A DNA stretch of 64,000 nucleotides from Litoreibacter roseus (GTDB taxonomy: Bacteria; Pseudomonadota; Alphaproteobacteria; Rhodobacterales; Rhodobacteraceae), in assembly GCF_009811795.1 (NCBI RefSeq), contig NZ_BLJE01000008.1, positions 26,178 through 90,177 on the forward strand, written 5' to 3'. A program made the position numbers and the translations under genes. The notes under the pieces are model-generated. The model was given only the letters and a program-made list of their open reading frames with translations. It ran no database searches and was not told the origin of the DNA. This document shows positions 34,101 through 42,370 of this stretch, piece after piece; positions within the stretch are counted from its first letter, which is position 1; every line of letters begins with the position of its first letter.

Positions 34101-34364
34101 AAAAAAGGAAAAGCCACGCACGTCCTGCGCGCCGGGCACGGCCAGCATTGCGGTGGCGAGCGGATAGGTGATCTGGTTCTCGACGACCTGGGGTGCCTGT
34201 CCGGGATAGGGCGTGCGCACGATGACCTGAACATCCGACAGGTCCGGGATGGCATCTACCGGGGTTTCCCGGATCGCCCAGATACCGACAGCTCCCATCA
34301 TGAACGCGAGGACCAGGATGATGAACCTATTGGCGATGGAGCCTTTGATGATGGCGGGGATCAC
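31185..34364 (-). CDS. cusA: Heavy-metal RND efflux pump CusA
   Basis: A 1059-residue HME-RND permease with 12 predicted helices and two large periplasmic loops. The N-terminus has RETPVDAIPDLSDVQVIVRT, then DGTDLYWARSRVLEYL and VYQYALIDR-like text typical of CusA/CzcA. TM4 carries AIGAMVDASIVMIEAMHRRL. The Met-rich and Trp features of monovalent-metal pumps, the flanking CusF domains and the copper context favour Cu(I)/Ag(I) over Zn/Co. It overlaps cusB by 4 bp. No outer-membrane cusC is present, so the channel must come from elsewhere. Confidence 0.95.
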   Translation of the reverse strand: MIPAIIKGSIANRFIILVLAFMMGAVGIWAIRETPVDAIPDLSDVQVIVRTPYPGQAPQVVENQITYPLATAMLAVPGAQDVRGFSFFGDSFVYIVFEDGTDLYWARSRVLEYLGQITGSLPEGVSPQLGPDATGVGWIYQYALIDRTGNHDLAQLRTLQDWFLKYELQAVDGVSEVATIGGMVKQYQVVVDPNKLRAYDITLAQLRNAIQAANRETGGSVIEMGEAEFMVRSSGYVDEVSDLASAPLMINERGAALTLGDVADIRLGPEMRRGVGEFDGLGDAVGGVVILRWGGNALATIKAVEARIDELRVNLPDGVEIVTTYDRSGVIERAIENLQKKLTQEFIVVVLVCAAFLLHLRSSLVILLSLPLGIFAAFILMKAQGVNANIMSLGGIAIAIGAMVDASIVMIEAMHRRLEKEKLTAENRWRIVQECASEVGPALFYSLAIITVSFLPVFVLENQEGRLFAPLAYTKTYAMAAAAILSITLVPVLMGYFVRGRILPERKNPLNRIVVFVYRPFLDAAIAWPWATTILAGALVASMWYPYQRIGSEFMPELNEGDFLYMPSFYPGISTGKAREVLQQTNRLIATVPEVETVHGKVGRAETATDPAPLTMVETTIQLKPEAEWRPGMTMEKIRDELDRIVQVPGVTNVWIQPIKNRIDMLATGIRTPVGVKISGADLEVITEIGIEVERAVGDIDGTASAYAERPIGGRFIEIDVNRDAAARYMMSVRDVQDVVQTAIGGMQVSESVEGLERFPINLRYPQAWRNSPERLENLPVVTPSGAQVPLSALADIRIVDGPGMIRSENARRTGFVFIDITGRDLGGYVAEAREKVAEEVSLPSGYSLTWSGQYEYIERMQERLAIVAPATLLIITLMLFLAFNRVIEVGIILAALPVALAGGVWFLWYLSFDISIAVLVGFIALAGVAVETAIVMLLYLNLAWEKRRSLAQSETRKLTKDDIEEAVFEGAVLRVRPKVMTVATIFAALIPIMYGTGTGSEIMQRIAAPMIGGMVTATLLTLFVIPSIFVIWKRLALRRVNREITNPVPQPSDAVPAE

Positions 34365-36556
34365 TGTGTGACGCTCCCATCAAGGGCCACATCAACGATC
34401 GTCATCGAGAAATCGGGATTGCGGTGCAGCAATAGCGTGAGATCTGTCCCAACCGGAAGCTGCGTTGGATCAAGTGCATCGTCCAGAGCGAAGTCCATGG
34501 TCATGCCGGGCATGCCGATCTCCCGCATGGGTCCGTGTGTTACGTTCGCCGTGCGCGCCGTGGCATCTACGCTGTTGATTTTGCCTGCAACTTGCATCGG
34601 CGGTGTCGCGGGCTCTGCCGCGGACAAAACCATATTCATGCCATCCGGCCGGGCAAAGGTAAGCGTCATTTCCGCTCCGGTTGCGAGACTGGCCAGATCA
34701 AGGGCCTCATCAACGGCGAAATCCATGGTCATGCCGGGCATGCCAATTTCTTTCATGGGCCCATGTGTGATCGTGGCCATGCCCGTGTCGGCATTGATGG
34801 CTTCAATCGTGCCCGCAACAACAATCGCGGGCGCGGACTTCATCGTCGCCATTTCCGGATCAGCGGTTTCAGCCGGGTCTGACCCCTCGGCGCGCACCGC
34901 AATGATTGAGAACATACCGCTTTCATCAGCGGCGAGGTCAAACTCGATGGGCTGATCAATCGGTACGTCGCCAAGTTCGACGCCGTCTACAGGTAAGTCC
35001 ATGGTCATCGCAGGCCAACCGAGTGCCGCAATCGGCCCGTGTTCAAGGGTCAGTTTGCCGTCTGGCGTCACCGCTTTGGCCAAGCCTGTGCCGGTCGCGG
35101 CCACGCCGTCGTCAGGGCTCAATTCCAACAAGCTGAGCAAACCGTCAGCGCCGCGAGCTGCGGTGAAGGCGACTTCCGCCCCCTCTTCTAGCCGATCAAG
35201 CGCAACATCCGAACGCACCGGAAACTCCGATGTCATCGCAGGCCAATCCAGACTGATCAGCGCGTCATGGCGCACGGTCGCAATGCGATTTTCGCGATCA
35301 AGAGAGACAAGGACGCCTTTGCCCATGGCGGGCTCGGCATCGGTTGGTGCCATGCGCATGAAGCCTGCGCTGAGCGCGCTTTCGCTGTCGATCAGGAACT
35401 GAGCGGAGGCGACCACCTCTTCACCGGGTCCCAAGCCCTGAAGGATTTCGGTCCGCCCACCCTCGCCGAAGTTGTCGCGCAGGCCGGTGGTGACGAGCCT
35501 TGGCCTGAATGTGCCCTCGCCCGTGGCAAGAATGACCCGCTCCGCCGCACCCGTCCGGATCAGCGCTTCCGACGGGACTGTCAGGACCGTTCTGCTCTCG
35601 TTCGGGGTTAGACTGACACTGCCAAACATGCCGGGGCGGAGCACGCCGTCCGAGTTGTCAAAGCGCAATCTGACCGGCAGCGTTCGGGTCTGGGGATCGA
35701 GCTCGGGGTAGACATAGTCGATCTCGCCTTCGAAAATGCGTCCCGGCAAGTGTTCGAACCGCGCGACGGCGCGCATGTCCTCTGAAAGCCTTGCGATATC
35801 GCGTTCGAAAACGTCGACGATCAGCCAAACCCGACTGAGGTCGGCCACCGAAAACGCAAGAGTCCCCGGTTGAAGATACATGCCATCCGCGGCGTTCAAG
35901 GCGATTACGACGCCCTCCTGTGGGGCTTCGATCTGAATATTACGAACGAGTTCGCCGCCAGCCTCGATGTCAGCCACCTGGCGTGCGGACATGCCGTGGC
36001 TCATGAGTTTGCTGCGCGCGGCCTCCAGAATGCGTGGATTCCCATCTTCGACCGCACGGACAAGGTCGCCCGTTGCCGCGGCTATGAGAGGTGAAAACAG
36101 CTCAAAGAGCACCTGCTGTTCAGACACCCTGTCGCCAACGGCGCGCACTTCCAGTCGTTCGATCCATCCCTCGACACGCGTGTGCACGTGGCTGGTGAGG
36201 TGCTCGTCATAGCCGACAAACCCCACCGTTTCGATCCGTGGTGCCACATCCGTCATGCGCGCAATGGCAGTGCGTACCCCGATGGCATTGATTTCCGCTG
36301 CGTCCAGCGAAACTTCTTGCGGGTCCCCGGAGGGTTCCTGTCCCGCATAAACGGGGACCAGATCCATGCCCATGGGCGACTTTCCAGGCCCGTCCCTGCG
36401 GAAATTCGCATCCATGGGGGCGACCCAATAGAGGATATCCGGGCCTGCGGAGCCAGCTTGCTCTGCTGGGTTCAGGTAGATCCTCTCAAGATAGACGCCT
36501 CCCGCCAGGCCCCCCGCCAGAGCCAGAACAGAAAGCGCCGCATAACGTCCGCGCAT
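34361..36556 (-). CDS. cusB: CusB-type RND adaptor fused to four tandem CusF domains
   Basis: A 731-residue protein, nearly twice a normal CusB. It has a signal/anchor, a metal-binding YWVAPMDANFRRDGPGKSPM opening, then hairpin, lipoyl and beta-barrel domains to about residue 400. Four CusF-like domains follow at about 412-482, 490-556, 578-648 and 655-725. Domain 2 has the full WPAMTMDL set. Domain 1 has WPAMTSEF (second Met lost). Domains 3 and 4 have GMPGMTMDF (Trp replaced by Met). His residues at 430, 506, 598 and 674 precede each set. The adaptor joins CusA to the outer-membrane channel and passes Cu(I). Here it may hold four metals itself. Confidence 0.93.
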   Translation of the reverse strand: MRGRYAALSVLALAGGLAGGVYLERIYLNPAEQAGSAGPDILYWVAPMDANFRRDGPGKSPMGMDLVPVYAGQEPSGDPQEVSLDAAEINAIGVRTAIARMTDVAPRIETVGFVGYDEHLTSHVHTRVEGWIERLEVRAVGDRVSEQQVLFELFSPLIAAATGDLVRAVEDGNPRILEAARSKLMSHGMSARQVADIEAGGELVRNIQIEAPQEGVVIALNAADGMYLQPGTLAFSVADLSRVWLIVDVFERDIARLSEDMRAVARFEHLPGRIFEGEIDYVYPELDPQTRTLPVRLRFDNSDGVLRPGMFGSVSLTPNESRTVLTVPSEALIRTGAAERVILATGEGTFRPRLVTTGLRDNFGEGGRTEILQGLGPGEEVVASAQFLIDSESALSAGFMRMAPTDAEPAMGKGVLVSLDRENRIATVRHDALISLDWPAMTSEFPVRSDVALDRLEEGAEVAFTAARGADGLLSLLELSPDDGVAATGTGLAKAVTPDGKLTLEHGPIAALGWPAMTMDLPVDGVELGDVPIDQPIEFDLAADESGMFSIIAVRAEGSDPAETADPEMATMKSAPAIVVAGTIEAINADTGMATITHGPMKEIGMPGMTMDFAVDEALDLASLATGAEMTLTFARPDGMNMVLSAAEPATPPMQVAGKINSVDATARTANVTHGPMREIGMPGMTMDFALDDALDPTQLPVGTDLTLLLHRNPDFSMTIVDVALDGSVTQ

Positions 36557-36590
36557 AGAAACCTCCAGTCGCTGACGCTCTATGCGTCAG
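36552..36590. promoter_or_regulatory. Two overlapping inverted repeats at the cusB start
   Basis: Arms CGCATAGA (36552-36559, covering the cusB start codon) and TCTATGCG (36579-36586) are exact inverted copies. A second perfect repeat, CTGACGC (36572-36578) and GCGTCAG (36584-36590), overlaps the first and cannot form at the same time in RNA. The second hairpin would leave the cusB start open, whereas the first would hide it. A translational switch is possible but unproven. Confidence 0.4.
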
Positions 36591-36632
36591 GCAAAACGAA
36601 CCAATGCCCGCCGATAGGCAGGCGGTGACGTT

Positions 36633-37025
36633 TTAGGAGAGGCGGGGTGGACGGTCGGGTGCGCTTAGTGTCAGAGATGTCGACCAGCGTGGAAGGGCGT
36701 CAACAGCATCGCTCGGCTGCGGGTCGTATGTCGATGCATCAACACCGTCATACTTCGCATCGATGTGGCAGCACAGAGCCGTGTGGCAGTCGCTGCCGTG
36801 CAAGACTTGGGTCTCGGACTGCGATGCGTGCATCGCCGAATGGACATGGGTCACGTCCATTTGGTTACTTGCGGTGTGCGCGATGCTCATTGCCTGGTGG
36901 CCGCTGTGATCATGAGGAACTGCAGCTGCTGTGCCGGCCATAGCCATGACTCCGGGCATAACCAACGCAATGCATAGGCTGAGCACGGTTGAGAACCGCA
37001 GGAAATATGAGACACCTGACACCAT
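36633..37025 (-). CDS. Exported His/Met-rich protein at the head of the cus operon
   Basis: A 130-residue protein with signal peptide (LRFSTVLSLCIALVMPGVMA) and a mature region rich in His and Met: HDHSGHQAMSIAH, VTHVHSAMHASQSETQ and CHTALCCHIDAKYDG. The many His and the CH..CCH cluster point to binding of copper in the periplasm. It resembles short CopL-like exported regulators or metal sponges, but I cannot place it with confidence. The gap to cusB is 76 bp. A response-regulator-type box lies about 58 bp upstream of its start. Confidence 0.75.
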   Translation of the reverse strand: MVSGVSYFLRFSTVLSLCIALVMPGVMAMAGTAAAVPHDHSGHQAMSIAHTASNQMDVTHVHSAMHASQSETQVLHGSDCHTALCCHIDAKYDGVDASTYDPQPSDAVDALPRWSTSLTLSAPDRPPRLS

Positions 37026-37082
37026 TGGGCAGCGAAGTAGCTTTGTTCACAGGGTGCGGCAAGAACTTCGCGCGAGAAGATT

Positions 37083-37098
37083 TGTATCAGAATGTAAA
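37083..37098 (+). promoter_or_regulatory. Direct-repeat box TGTATC-N4-TGTAAA (site 1)
   Basis: TGTATC and TGTAAA begin 10 bp apart, the period expected for an OmpR-family response regulator. One base later comes a -35-like TTGACG (37100-37105), with a -10-like GATAGT 16 bp downstream, facing the DsbA gene at 37176. The register is identical to site 2 at 45470. It lies between the leftward cus operon and the rightward DsbA/rhodanese/ScsB operon. Confidence 0.65.
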
Positions 37099-37175
37099 GT
37101 TGACGGCGGGAAAAGGCCCACGATAGTCGGAGTAGCGCATGATTACTTAGTCAACGAAGTTGGTCCCTTAGCGAG

Positions 37176-37958
37176 ATGGATGCAAAAAAGCGGTCGACCC
37201 TTCTCACGATAGCCGCCATCGGCGTTGGCTATGTTGCTTTGAGAAACCTCCCTGCTTTGTTGCCGGAAACGCTGGAGCTCGAACCTCTCGATCAACCGGC
37301 CGGATTCAGAAAATACGTTGCGGGCGAAACCTCGGGCGGGTTTGACCCCTTTGTCGGTTTGGGCACCACGGAGAGTGCCGACGTAACAGCGCAGAAAGCT
37401 GCGGCGTTGAAGAGAGTGTCTGCAGACCTGTGTGATGCACTTTATGGCAATCTTGACGCCACGGCATCGATCATTCCGATGGCCTCTTTCTCAGATTACT
37501 ATTGTCCCTTCTGCCGGGTGCAGACCAAGCGCCTGGCGGGCATGACAGAGAACATGACAGACCAGGTGGCCGTTGCATGGCACGAGCTTCCGCTGCTCGG
37601 CGACAGTTCGAACCTGGCCGCCAAAGCCGCGTTGGCGGCCAAACGACAAGGGGCTTATGTCACGTTCCATGAGCGATTGATGACGACCCCGTTTCAGGCA
37701 TCAGAGGAGTATCTCGTCCGCTTGTCGGATGATCTCGGTGTCGACAGCGCACAGTTGATCGCCGACATGAACAGCGCCGCGATTGCGCGAGAACTCGAAA
37801 ACAGCGCGGCCCTTGCCCGTGTGTTTGCCTTTGTCGGGACACCGGCGCTCGTGATCGGCCGCACCGTCGTCCAAGGCCAGATCAGCGATAAGATGATCCG
37901 ACAAATCATCGATCTCGAACGCGAGGAGGGTTGGGATATTGCCTGTCGTTCAGCATAA
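37176..37958 (+). CDS. DsbA-family protein with CPFC active site
   Basis: A 260-residue periplasmic oxidoreductase with N-terminal anchor (TLLTIAAIGVGYVALRNL). The DsbA domain has FSDYYCPFCRVQTKRL (CPFC) and cis-Pro loop VGTPALVIGRTVVQG. Its helical insert (NLAAKAALAAKRQGAYVTFH) resembles the ScsC/Com1 group. It heads a rightward operon with a Tat rhodanese and a DsbD/ScsB-like protein, forming a suppressor-of-copper-sensitivity-like set. The promoter is probably the TGTATC-box promoter at 37083-37105. Confidence 0.9.
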   Translation: MDAKKRSTLLTIAAIGVGYVALRNLPALLPETLELEPLDQPAGFRKYVAGETSGGFDPFVGLGTTESADVTAQKAAALKRVSADLCDALYGNLDATASIIPMASFSDYYCPFCRVQTKRLAGMTENMTDQVAVAWHELPLLGDSSNLAAKAALAAKRQGAYVTFHERLMTTPFQASEEYLVRLSDDLGVDSAQLIADMNSAAIARELENSAALARVFAFVGTPALVIGRTVVQGQISDKMIRQIIDLEREEGWDIACRSA

Positions 37959-38017
37959 TGCGGTGTCGGCGCGGTCTTTCTCGCGACCCGCCGTAGGCGG
38001 CGCACTCTGGGTGCAAG

Positions 38018-38473
38018 ATGCATAGACGGCGTTTCCTGCTTTTGTCATCGGCTTTGACCCTCGCCCCGGGACTGTCTGCGGCTGCGACCCGGACGGTCTG
38101 GTCTGCGCCTGAGGCGGCTGCCGCACTGGCAGATGGCGACATCTCCTTGATCGATGTCAGATCCCGCCCGGAGTGGCAGGACACAGGCCTCGCTGAAGGG
38201 GCCTGGCCAATCAGCATGCATGAAGACCGTTTCGAGGAGCGGCTCTTTGCGGCGCGGGACCTCTCACACACAAGGCCCGTCGCTCTGATTTGCGCAACCG
38301 GAGGCCGCAGCGCTCGGCTGTTGGCCGCCCTCACACGGGCCGGATATGCAGGCTTCATCGACGTCTCGGAAGGCATGCTTGGCTCACGTAGAGGCCCGGG
38401 TTGGATTGCACGCGGTTTGCCAACAACCGATCTTAGCATGGCGCTCACCCATTTGCCTGCCTCGTTGCGCTGA
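38018..38473 (+). CDS. Exported rhodanese-domain protein
   Basis: A 151-residue protein with a twin-arginine-type signal (MHRRRFLLLSSALTLAPG). The single rhodanese domain has ISLIDVRSRPEWQDTGLAEG and the active-site loop LICATGGRSARL with catalytic Cys. It would transfer sulphur or act as a thiol relay in the periplasm. It sits between the DsbA and ScsB-like genes (ScsB starts 3 bp after its stop), so its job is probably tied to thiol chemistry under copper stress. Confidence 0.9.
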   Translation: MHRRRFLLLSSALTLAPGLSAAATRTVWSAPEAAAALADGDISLIDVRSRPEWQDTGLAEGAWPISMHEDRFEERLFAARDLSHTRPVALICATGGRSARLLAALTRAGYAGFIDVSEGMLGSRRGPGWIARGLPTTDLSMALTHLPASLR

Positions 38474-38475
38474 GC

Positions 38476-40587
38476 ATGCGAGAGCGCTTTCATATCGGCA
38501 GGTGGATCCTGATCCTGACTGTCATTTGGCTCGGCGGCTTACCGGGACAGCCCGCCTCAGCGGCAGAATCAGAGATGTTTTCAAACCCCGCCGTTACAGC
38601 GCGCCTGATTTCGGCAGAGGATGGAATTGCCCCGGACGCCGCCTCCGTTTCGCTTGGATTGGCCCTGGAATTTGGGGAGGGATGGAAGGGATATTGGCGA
38701 ACGCCTGGAGAGGTTGGGCTGGCTCCTGCCCTCGATTGGGCCGGGTCCTCGAATCTCAGCTCCGTGGACATCCTCTGGCCCGCACCGGAGCGCTATGAGG
38801 CCTTCGGGATCGAGAATTTCGGCTATGCCAATCAGGTTGCCCTGCCGCTCCGCGCGACCTTGGAGACAGCGGGTGAAGCGCTCAACTTGCGCGCTCGGGT
38901 TTCCTTGCTCACTTGTTCAGACGTTTGCGTGCCCCACGATTTCGCTTTGTCACTGGCGCTGCCCGAGGGCGTTGGAATCGACATGGGCTCGGCCGATATT
39001 ATCGCCAGGTTTGTCGACCGCGTTCCGCTGGGTCCTGAAGATAGCGACATCCGGATCTCTAGTGCGGCCATTGACGATCAAGCATCCGCGCTGACTGTGA
39101 CCGCAGAGAGCACACGCGCATTCCGGGACGTTGATGTCTTTCCGGAGTTCGGCCCGCTCGTCACTTTCGGCAAGCCGGATATCCGCCTCAACCAAGACCG
39201 AACGGAACTCTGGGCGCAAATCCCGATCAATGCCTGGTCCGAGGAACATCCAGCCCCTTTGATCACGATCACGGATACGGCGCGCGCGGTGACGTCCCCC
39301 GTATTGCTCACCACGGAGGCCCCTGCCCCTCCCTACGTCATTGCTGGTGCGCAGGCAGGTCTTCTCAAGCTGATTGCCGTGGCTGGCATTGCTTTTCTGG
39401 GAGGATTGATCCTGAATGTGATGCCCTGCGTTTTGCCAGTTCTGTCGATCAAGCTCGCCTCCGTGCTCAAAGCATCCGGCCAATCGCGGGACATCACCCG
39501 CAAAGGATTTCTGGTGTCCGCCTTCGGTGTTCTGACATTCGTTTGGGGTCTCGCGGCGGTCTTGCTGGCGCTCCAATGGGTTGGAGTCTCGATCGGCTGG
39601 GGCATGCAGTTTCAGAACCCCATTTTCGTGAGTCTCATGTTTGTCGTGATCGCCGTCTTCGCGGCAAACCTCTTGGGGGCGTTTGAAATAGCCTTGCCGC
39701 AGGCCGTGCAGGACCGCTTGGGAGCCGGCAGCGCAGGATCTGGATACGCGGCGGATTTCGGCACAGGTTTCCTCGCTGCTGTCCTTGCAACGCCTTGCTC
39801 CGCACCCTTCCTCGGGACTGCGATCACCTTCGCCCTCGCAGGGACACCCCTGGACGTTGCCGTGATTTTCACGGCCCTCGGCCTTGGATTGGCCCTCCCC
39901 TATCTGGTGATCGCCGCACGCCCCGAATGGGTCTATCTTCTGCCCCGGCCGGGCCGCTGGATGCTCTTTGTCAGAGCCGGTCTCGGCTGTCTTTTGTTGG
40001 CGACGGCAATCTGGCTCCTGTTCGTTCTGGTCGGCGTGGCAGGCGCGCTTGCGGCCGCGGGGGTGTTTGCAGCAACGGCAGCCTTGGTCTTGGGCGCCTC
40101 TGTGCAGTGGCCAAAGCCGATGTTGCGCCGCGTGTTCCTGACGATCTCCTTTCTGGGTGCGGTCCTGAGCGCCGGCCTGATCGCATCGCCCGAGCGTCCG
40201 GACGCGACGGCGAATGCGCCATCACATTGGCAAGCCTTCGAAGTTCAGAACATCGCCCGGCATGTCTCCGAAGGACGTGTCGTGTTCGTGGATGTCACGG
40301 CTGACTGGTGCCTGACATGCAAAGCCAACAAATCCCTGGTGCTTGACAGAAGTCCTGTGCTGGACCGCTTGCGGGATGGGACGGTGATTGCCATGCAAGC
40401 GGACTGGACCCGCCCAGACGATACCATCTCGCGGTTTCTTGAGCGGCACAATCGCTATGGAATCCCGTTCAATATTGTATTCGGTCCCGGTGCCCCTTCG
40501 GGCATCGCGCTGTCAGAAGTGCTGACCCCGGCTTCGGTTCTCGACGGGTTGGACGCTGCCGCGACCCGCAGCATCGCTTCGGATTAG
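38476..40587 (+). CDS. ScsB/DsbD-family thiol-disulphide transmembrane reductase
   Basis: A 703-residue protein: signal peptide, then N-terminal periplasmic domain with SLLTCSDVCVPHDFAL (CxxxC). The DsbD membrane core of about eight helices carries the redox pair in NVMPCVLPVLSIK and ATPCSAPFLG. The C-terminal thioredoxin domain has DVTADWCLTCKANKSL (CxxC). It moves electrons from cytoplasmic thioredoxin to periplasmic partners such as ScsC-type proteins. The length is in the ScsB range rather than DsbD. It converges on the Grx-MauE gene. Confidence 0.93.
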   Translation: MRERFHIGRWILILTVIWLGGLPGQPASAAESEMFSNPAVTARLISAEDGIAPDAASVSLGLALEFGEGWKGYWRTPGEVGLAPALDWAGSSNLSSVDILWPAPERYEAFGIENFGYANQVALPLRATLETAGEALNLRARVSLLTCSDVCVPHDFALSLALPEGVGIDMGSADIIARFVDRVPLGPEDSDIRISSAAIDDQASALTVTAESTRAFRDVDVFPEFGPLVTFGKPDIRLNQDRTELWAQIPINAWSEEHPAPLITITDTARAVTSPVLLTTEAPAPPYVIAGAQAGLLKLIAVAGIAFLGGLILNVMPCVLPVLSIKLASVLKASGQSRDITRKGFLVSAFGVLTFVWGLAAVLLALQWVGVSIGWGMQFQNPIFVSLMFVVIAVFAANLLGAFEIALPQAVQDRLGAGSAGSGYAADFGTGFLAAVLATPCSAPFLGTAITFALAGTPLDVAVIFTALGLGLALPYLVIAARPEWVYLLPRPGRWMLFVRAGLGCLLLATAIWLLFVLVGVAGALAAAGVFAATAALVLGASVQWPKPMLRRVFLTISFLGAVLSAGLIASPERPDATANAPSHWQAFEVQNIARHVSEGRVVFVDVTADWCLTCKANKSLVLDRSPVLDRLRDGTVIAMQADWTRPDDTISRFLERHNRYGIPFNIVFGPGAPSGIALSEVLTPASVLDGLDAAATRSIASD

Positions 40588-40614
40588 AAATGGGATGCAA
40601 GTGTTACATCCGCT

Positions 40615-41382
40615 TCAAAACCATCCGAACGCCCGCGCGGGCATCCAGAGGCCCATGAAGATCATCATCAAGTTCTCCGTGAGCGAGACGAACCCCAGAG
40701 GCACGTTCGACGCCCCGCCAACGCAGGCGCATTTGAGCTCCCGTTTATCGATGTAGACGGCCTTGAAGACGGACACCGCGCCGATCGTGCCGATAAAGAG
40801 CGCTATCGGCGCGCTGATCCAGACCAAAGCGCCCGCGACCATGAGAACACCCGCAATGGCCTCGCCGAACGGGTAGACATAACCGTAGCGCACCCAGCGT
40901 TGGGCGAGCAGATCGTAGTTCAGGAACATGGTGGAGAAGCTCTCGATATCCTGAAGTTTCTGGACCGCCAGAAAGCACATCGAGATCGCAATGAACCACT
41001 CGAAGGTGCGCAGCGTGAAAAGGGATCCGAAACTGGCCCAGCTGAGGCCAAGCGCCATCAGAAACGCCATTGAAAAAATCGCGACGACAGGCTGATAGGA
41101 AGTGTCGTCCTCCTCGGGCACATCTTGTCTGAAGTGCTTGCGCAGGGCTTCATAACCGCCGATCCGCTCGCCATCCATAAAGGTCTGTGGGGTTGTCTCG
41201 ACCCCGTGTTCCTCCAGGAAAGCATCGGTTTCGGCTCGCGACGTCAGATGGTGATCCTCGACCTCGTAACCTTCGCGCTCCAACAGATCCTTTGATTTCA
41301 GACCGTAGGGGCAAAGGTGGTCGTCCATTACCATGCGGTACAGGACCGCCTCTCTGGTCGATTGGGAATTGTCCTTCGGCAT
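40615..41382 (-). CDS. Glutaredoxin domain fused to a MauE/DoxX-type membrane domain
   Basis: A 255-residue protein with an upstream GGAGGG. The N-terminal 85 residues form a glutaredoxin fold with HLCPYGLKSKDLLEREGYEV and TTPQTFMDGERIGGYEAL. The Cys of the active site is single (CPYG). A four-helix MauE/DoxX-like domain follows, with YVYPFGEAIAGVLMVAGALV and a Cys pair in LKCACVGGASNVPLGFVSL. Fusion of a monothiol glutaredoxin to a membrane redox domain suggests electron passage across the membrane. It lies 18 bp downstream of the DUF305 gene and is likely cotranscribed. Confidence 0.87.
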   Translation of the reverse strand: MPKDNSQSTREAVLYRMVMDDHLCPYGLKSKDLLEREGYEVEDHHLTSRAETDAFLEEHGVETTPQTFMDGERIGGYEALRKHFRQDVPEEDDTSYQPVVAIFSMAFLMALGLSWASFGSLFTLRTFEWFIAISMCFLAVQKLQDIESFSTMFLNYDLLAQRWVRYGYVYPFGEAIAGVLMVAGALVWISAPIALFIGTIGAVSVFKAVYIDKRELKCACVGGASNVPLGFVSLTENLMMIFMGLWMPARAFGWF

Positions 41383-41400
41383 AATGTACCCTCCGATCGG

Positions 41401-42339
41401 TCAGGTTTTGCAGGTCCAGTAGCCCATGAAGCCCACGGCCAGCGCCGGATCACCGCTCAGTTTGAACAGCAGTGTCGCGCCTTCAGCAGAGTCTCCCTCG
41501 CCCGGCGTGATGGTCAATTGACCCCCATCGGTGCCAAGTACGCCGCCGTTGGAGATGTCGCCCTCGGCGTCGAACATCACCAGCGAGCCAGAGATTTTCG
41601 TCACGCCCTGCCCGCTGCCGTCGGTGGCCAGAATGGGATCGGCGTTGACGGCCCGCACGAAGGTACAGGCGACACTTGACCCGAGAGCTCGGGCGATCTC
41701 ATCGGTTGACAGAGGTGCTGGCCGAATACCTGCAATGACCGGTGTAGCGACCGCCTGTATCAGGCTGTCTATGCTGGCGGGGCCTGCAGACGCACCCAGC
41801 GGCCAGTCAGACCCGGCTTCACCGTTTGTCGCAATATCGGCGAGCAAATAGCGCATCTCCGAGATTTCGCGGTTTTGAGCATGCACAATCTCCTTCGCCA
41901 GTGCGGCGACCCGTGGATCTGTGATTTCCGCCCGTTCACTGGTCATGATCGCGATGGAATGGTGCGGGATCATCGCGCTCATCCAGCTTTCGTCCTGTAC
42001 GGTTTCCTGGCTTCGAACCAGCCACAGGGCACCGGCAAACAGAACGGCCGACCCGGCAAAGATTGCAGTGTTGACGGTTGTGTTTCGGTACATGCCGAGC
42101 ATGAAGGTCAACATGACAATTGCCATGGTCGCGCCCATCACAAAGGTCATGTAGAAGCGTGTCTCACTCCAATAGACATGCTCGAATGCGTAGGTGTTCA
42201 GGTACATCAACCCGAACATCAAGGCGGTGGAAGTGCCGACCATCGCAAAGAAGCGACCATAGGAGGATTGCGCGTGGTCGTGCGATTTGGCTTTGGCCTC
42301 CTCATGGGAATGCTGGGTTTCGAATGTAGATTCTGACAT
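41401..42339 (-). CDS. DUF305 membrane protein with C-terminal extension
   Basis: A 312-residue protein. A His-rich N-terminus (MSESTFETQHSHEEAKAKSH) precedes four hydrophobic segments and a DUF305 region with WMSAMIPHHSIAIMTSERA and EIVHAQNREISEMRYLL, a ferritin-like helical motif of His/Met/Glu. An extra C-terminal domain of about 130 residues (about 180-312) contains Cys, VACTFVRAVNADPILA and GFMGYWTCKT. The C-terminal domain is not one I recognise. The upstream CueR-like dyad at 42371-42388 suggests copper induction. AGGAG precedes the start. Confidence 0.85.
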   Translation of the reverse strand: MSESTFETQHSHEEAKAKSHDHAQSSYGRFFAMVGTSTALMFGLMYLNTYAFEHVYWSETRFYMTFVMGATMAIVMLTFMLGMYRNTTVNTAIFAGSAVLFAGALWLVRSQETVQDESWMSAMIPHHSIAIMTSERAEITDPRVAALAKEIVHAQNREISEMRYLLADIATNGEAGSDWPLGASAGPASIDSLIQAVATPVIAGIRPAPLSTDEIARALGSSVACTFVRAVNADPILATDGSGQGVTKISGSLVMFDAEGDISNGGVLGTDGGQLTITPGEGDSAEGATLLFKLSGDPALAVGFMGYWTCKT

Positions 42340-42370
42340 CGGAATTCCTCTCCTTCACCAAGCGAACAAA

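Noticed and set aside
40593..40611. GGATG/CATCC hairpin as a bidirectional terminator
   Set aside because: Only 5 bp of stem with a 9-nt loop and no T-tract; too weak to report as a terminator.
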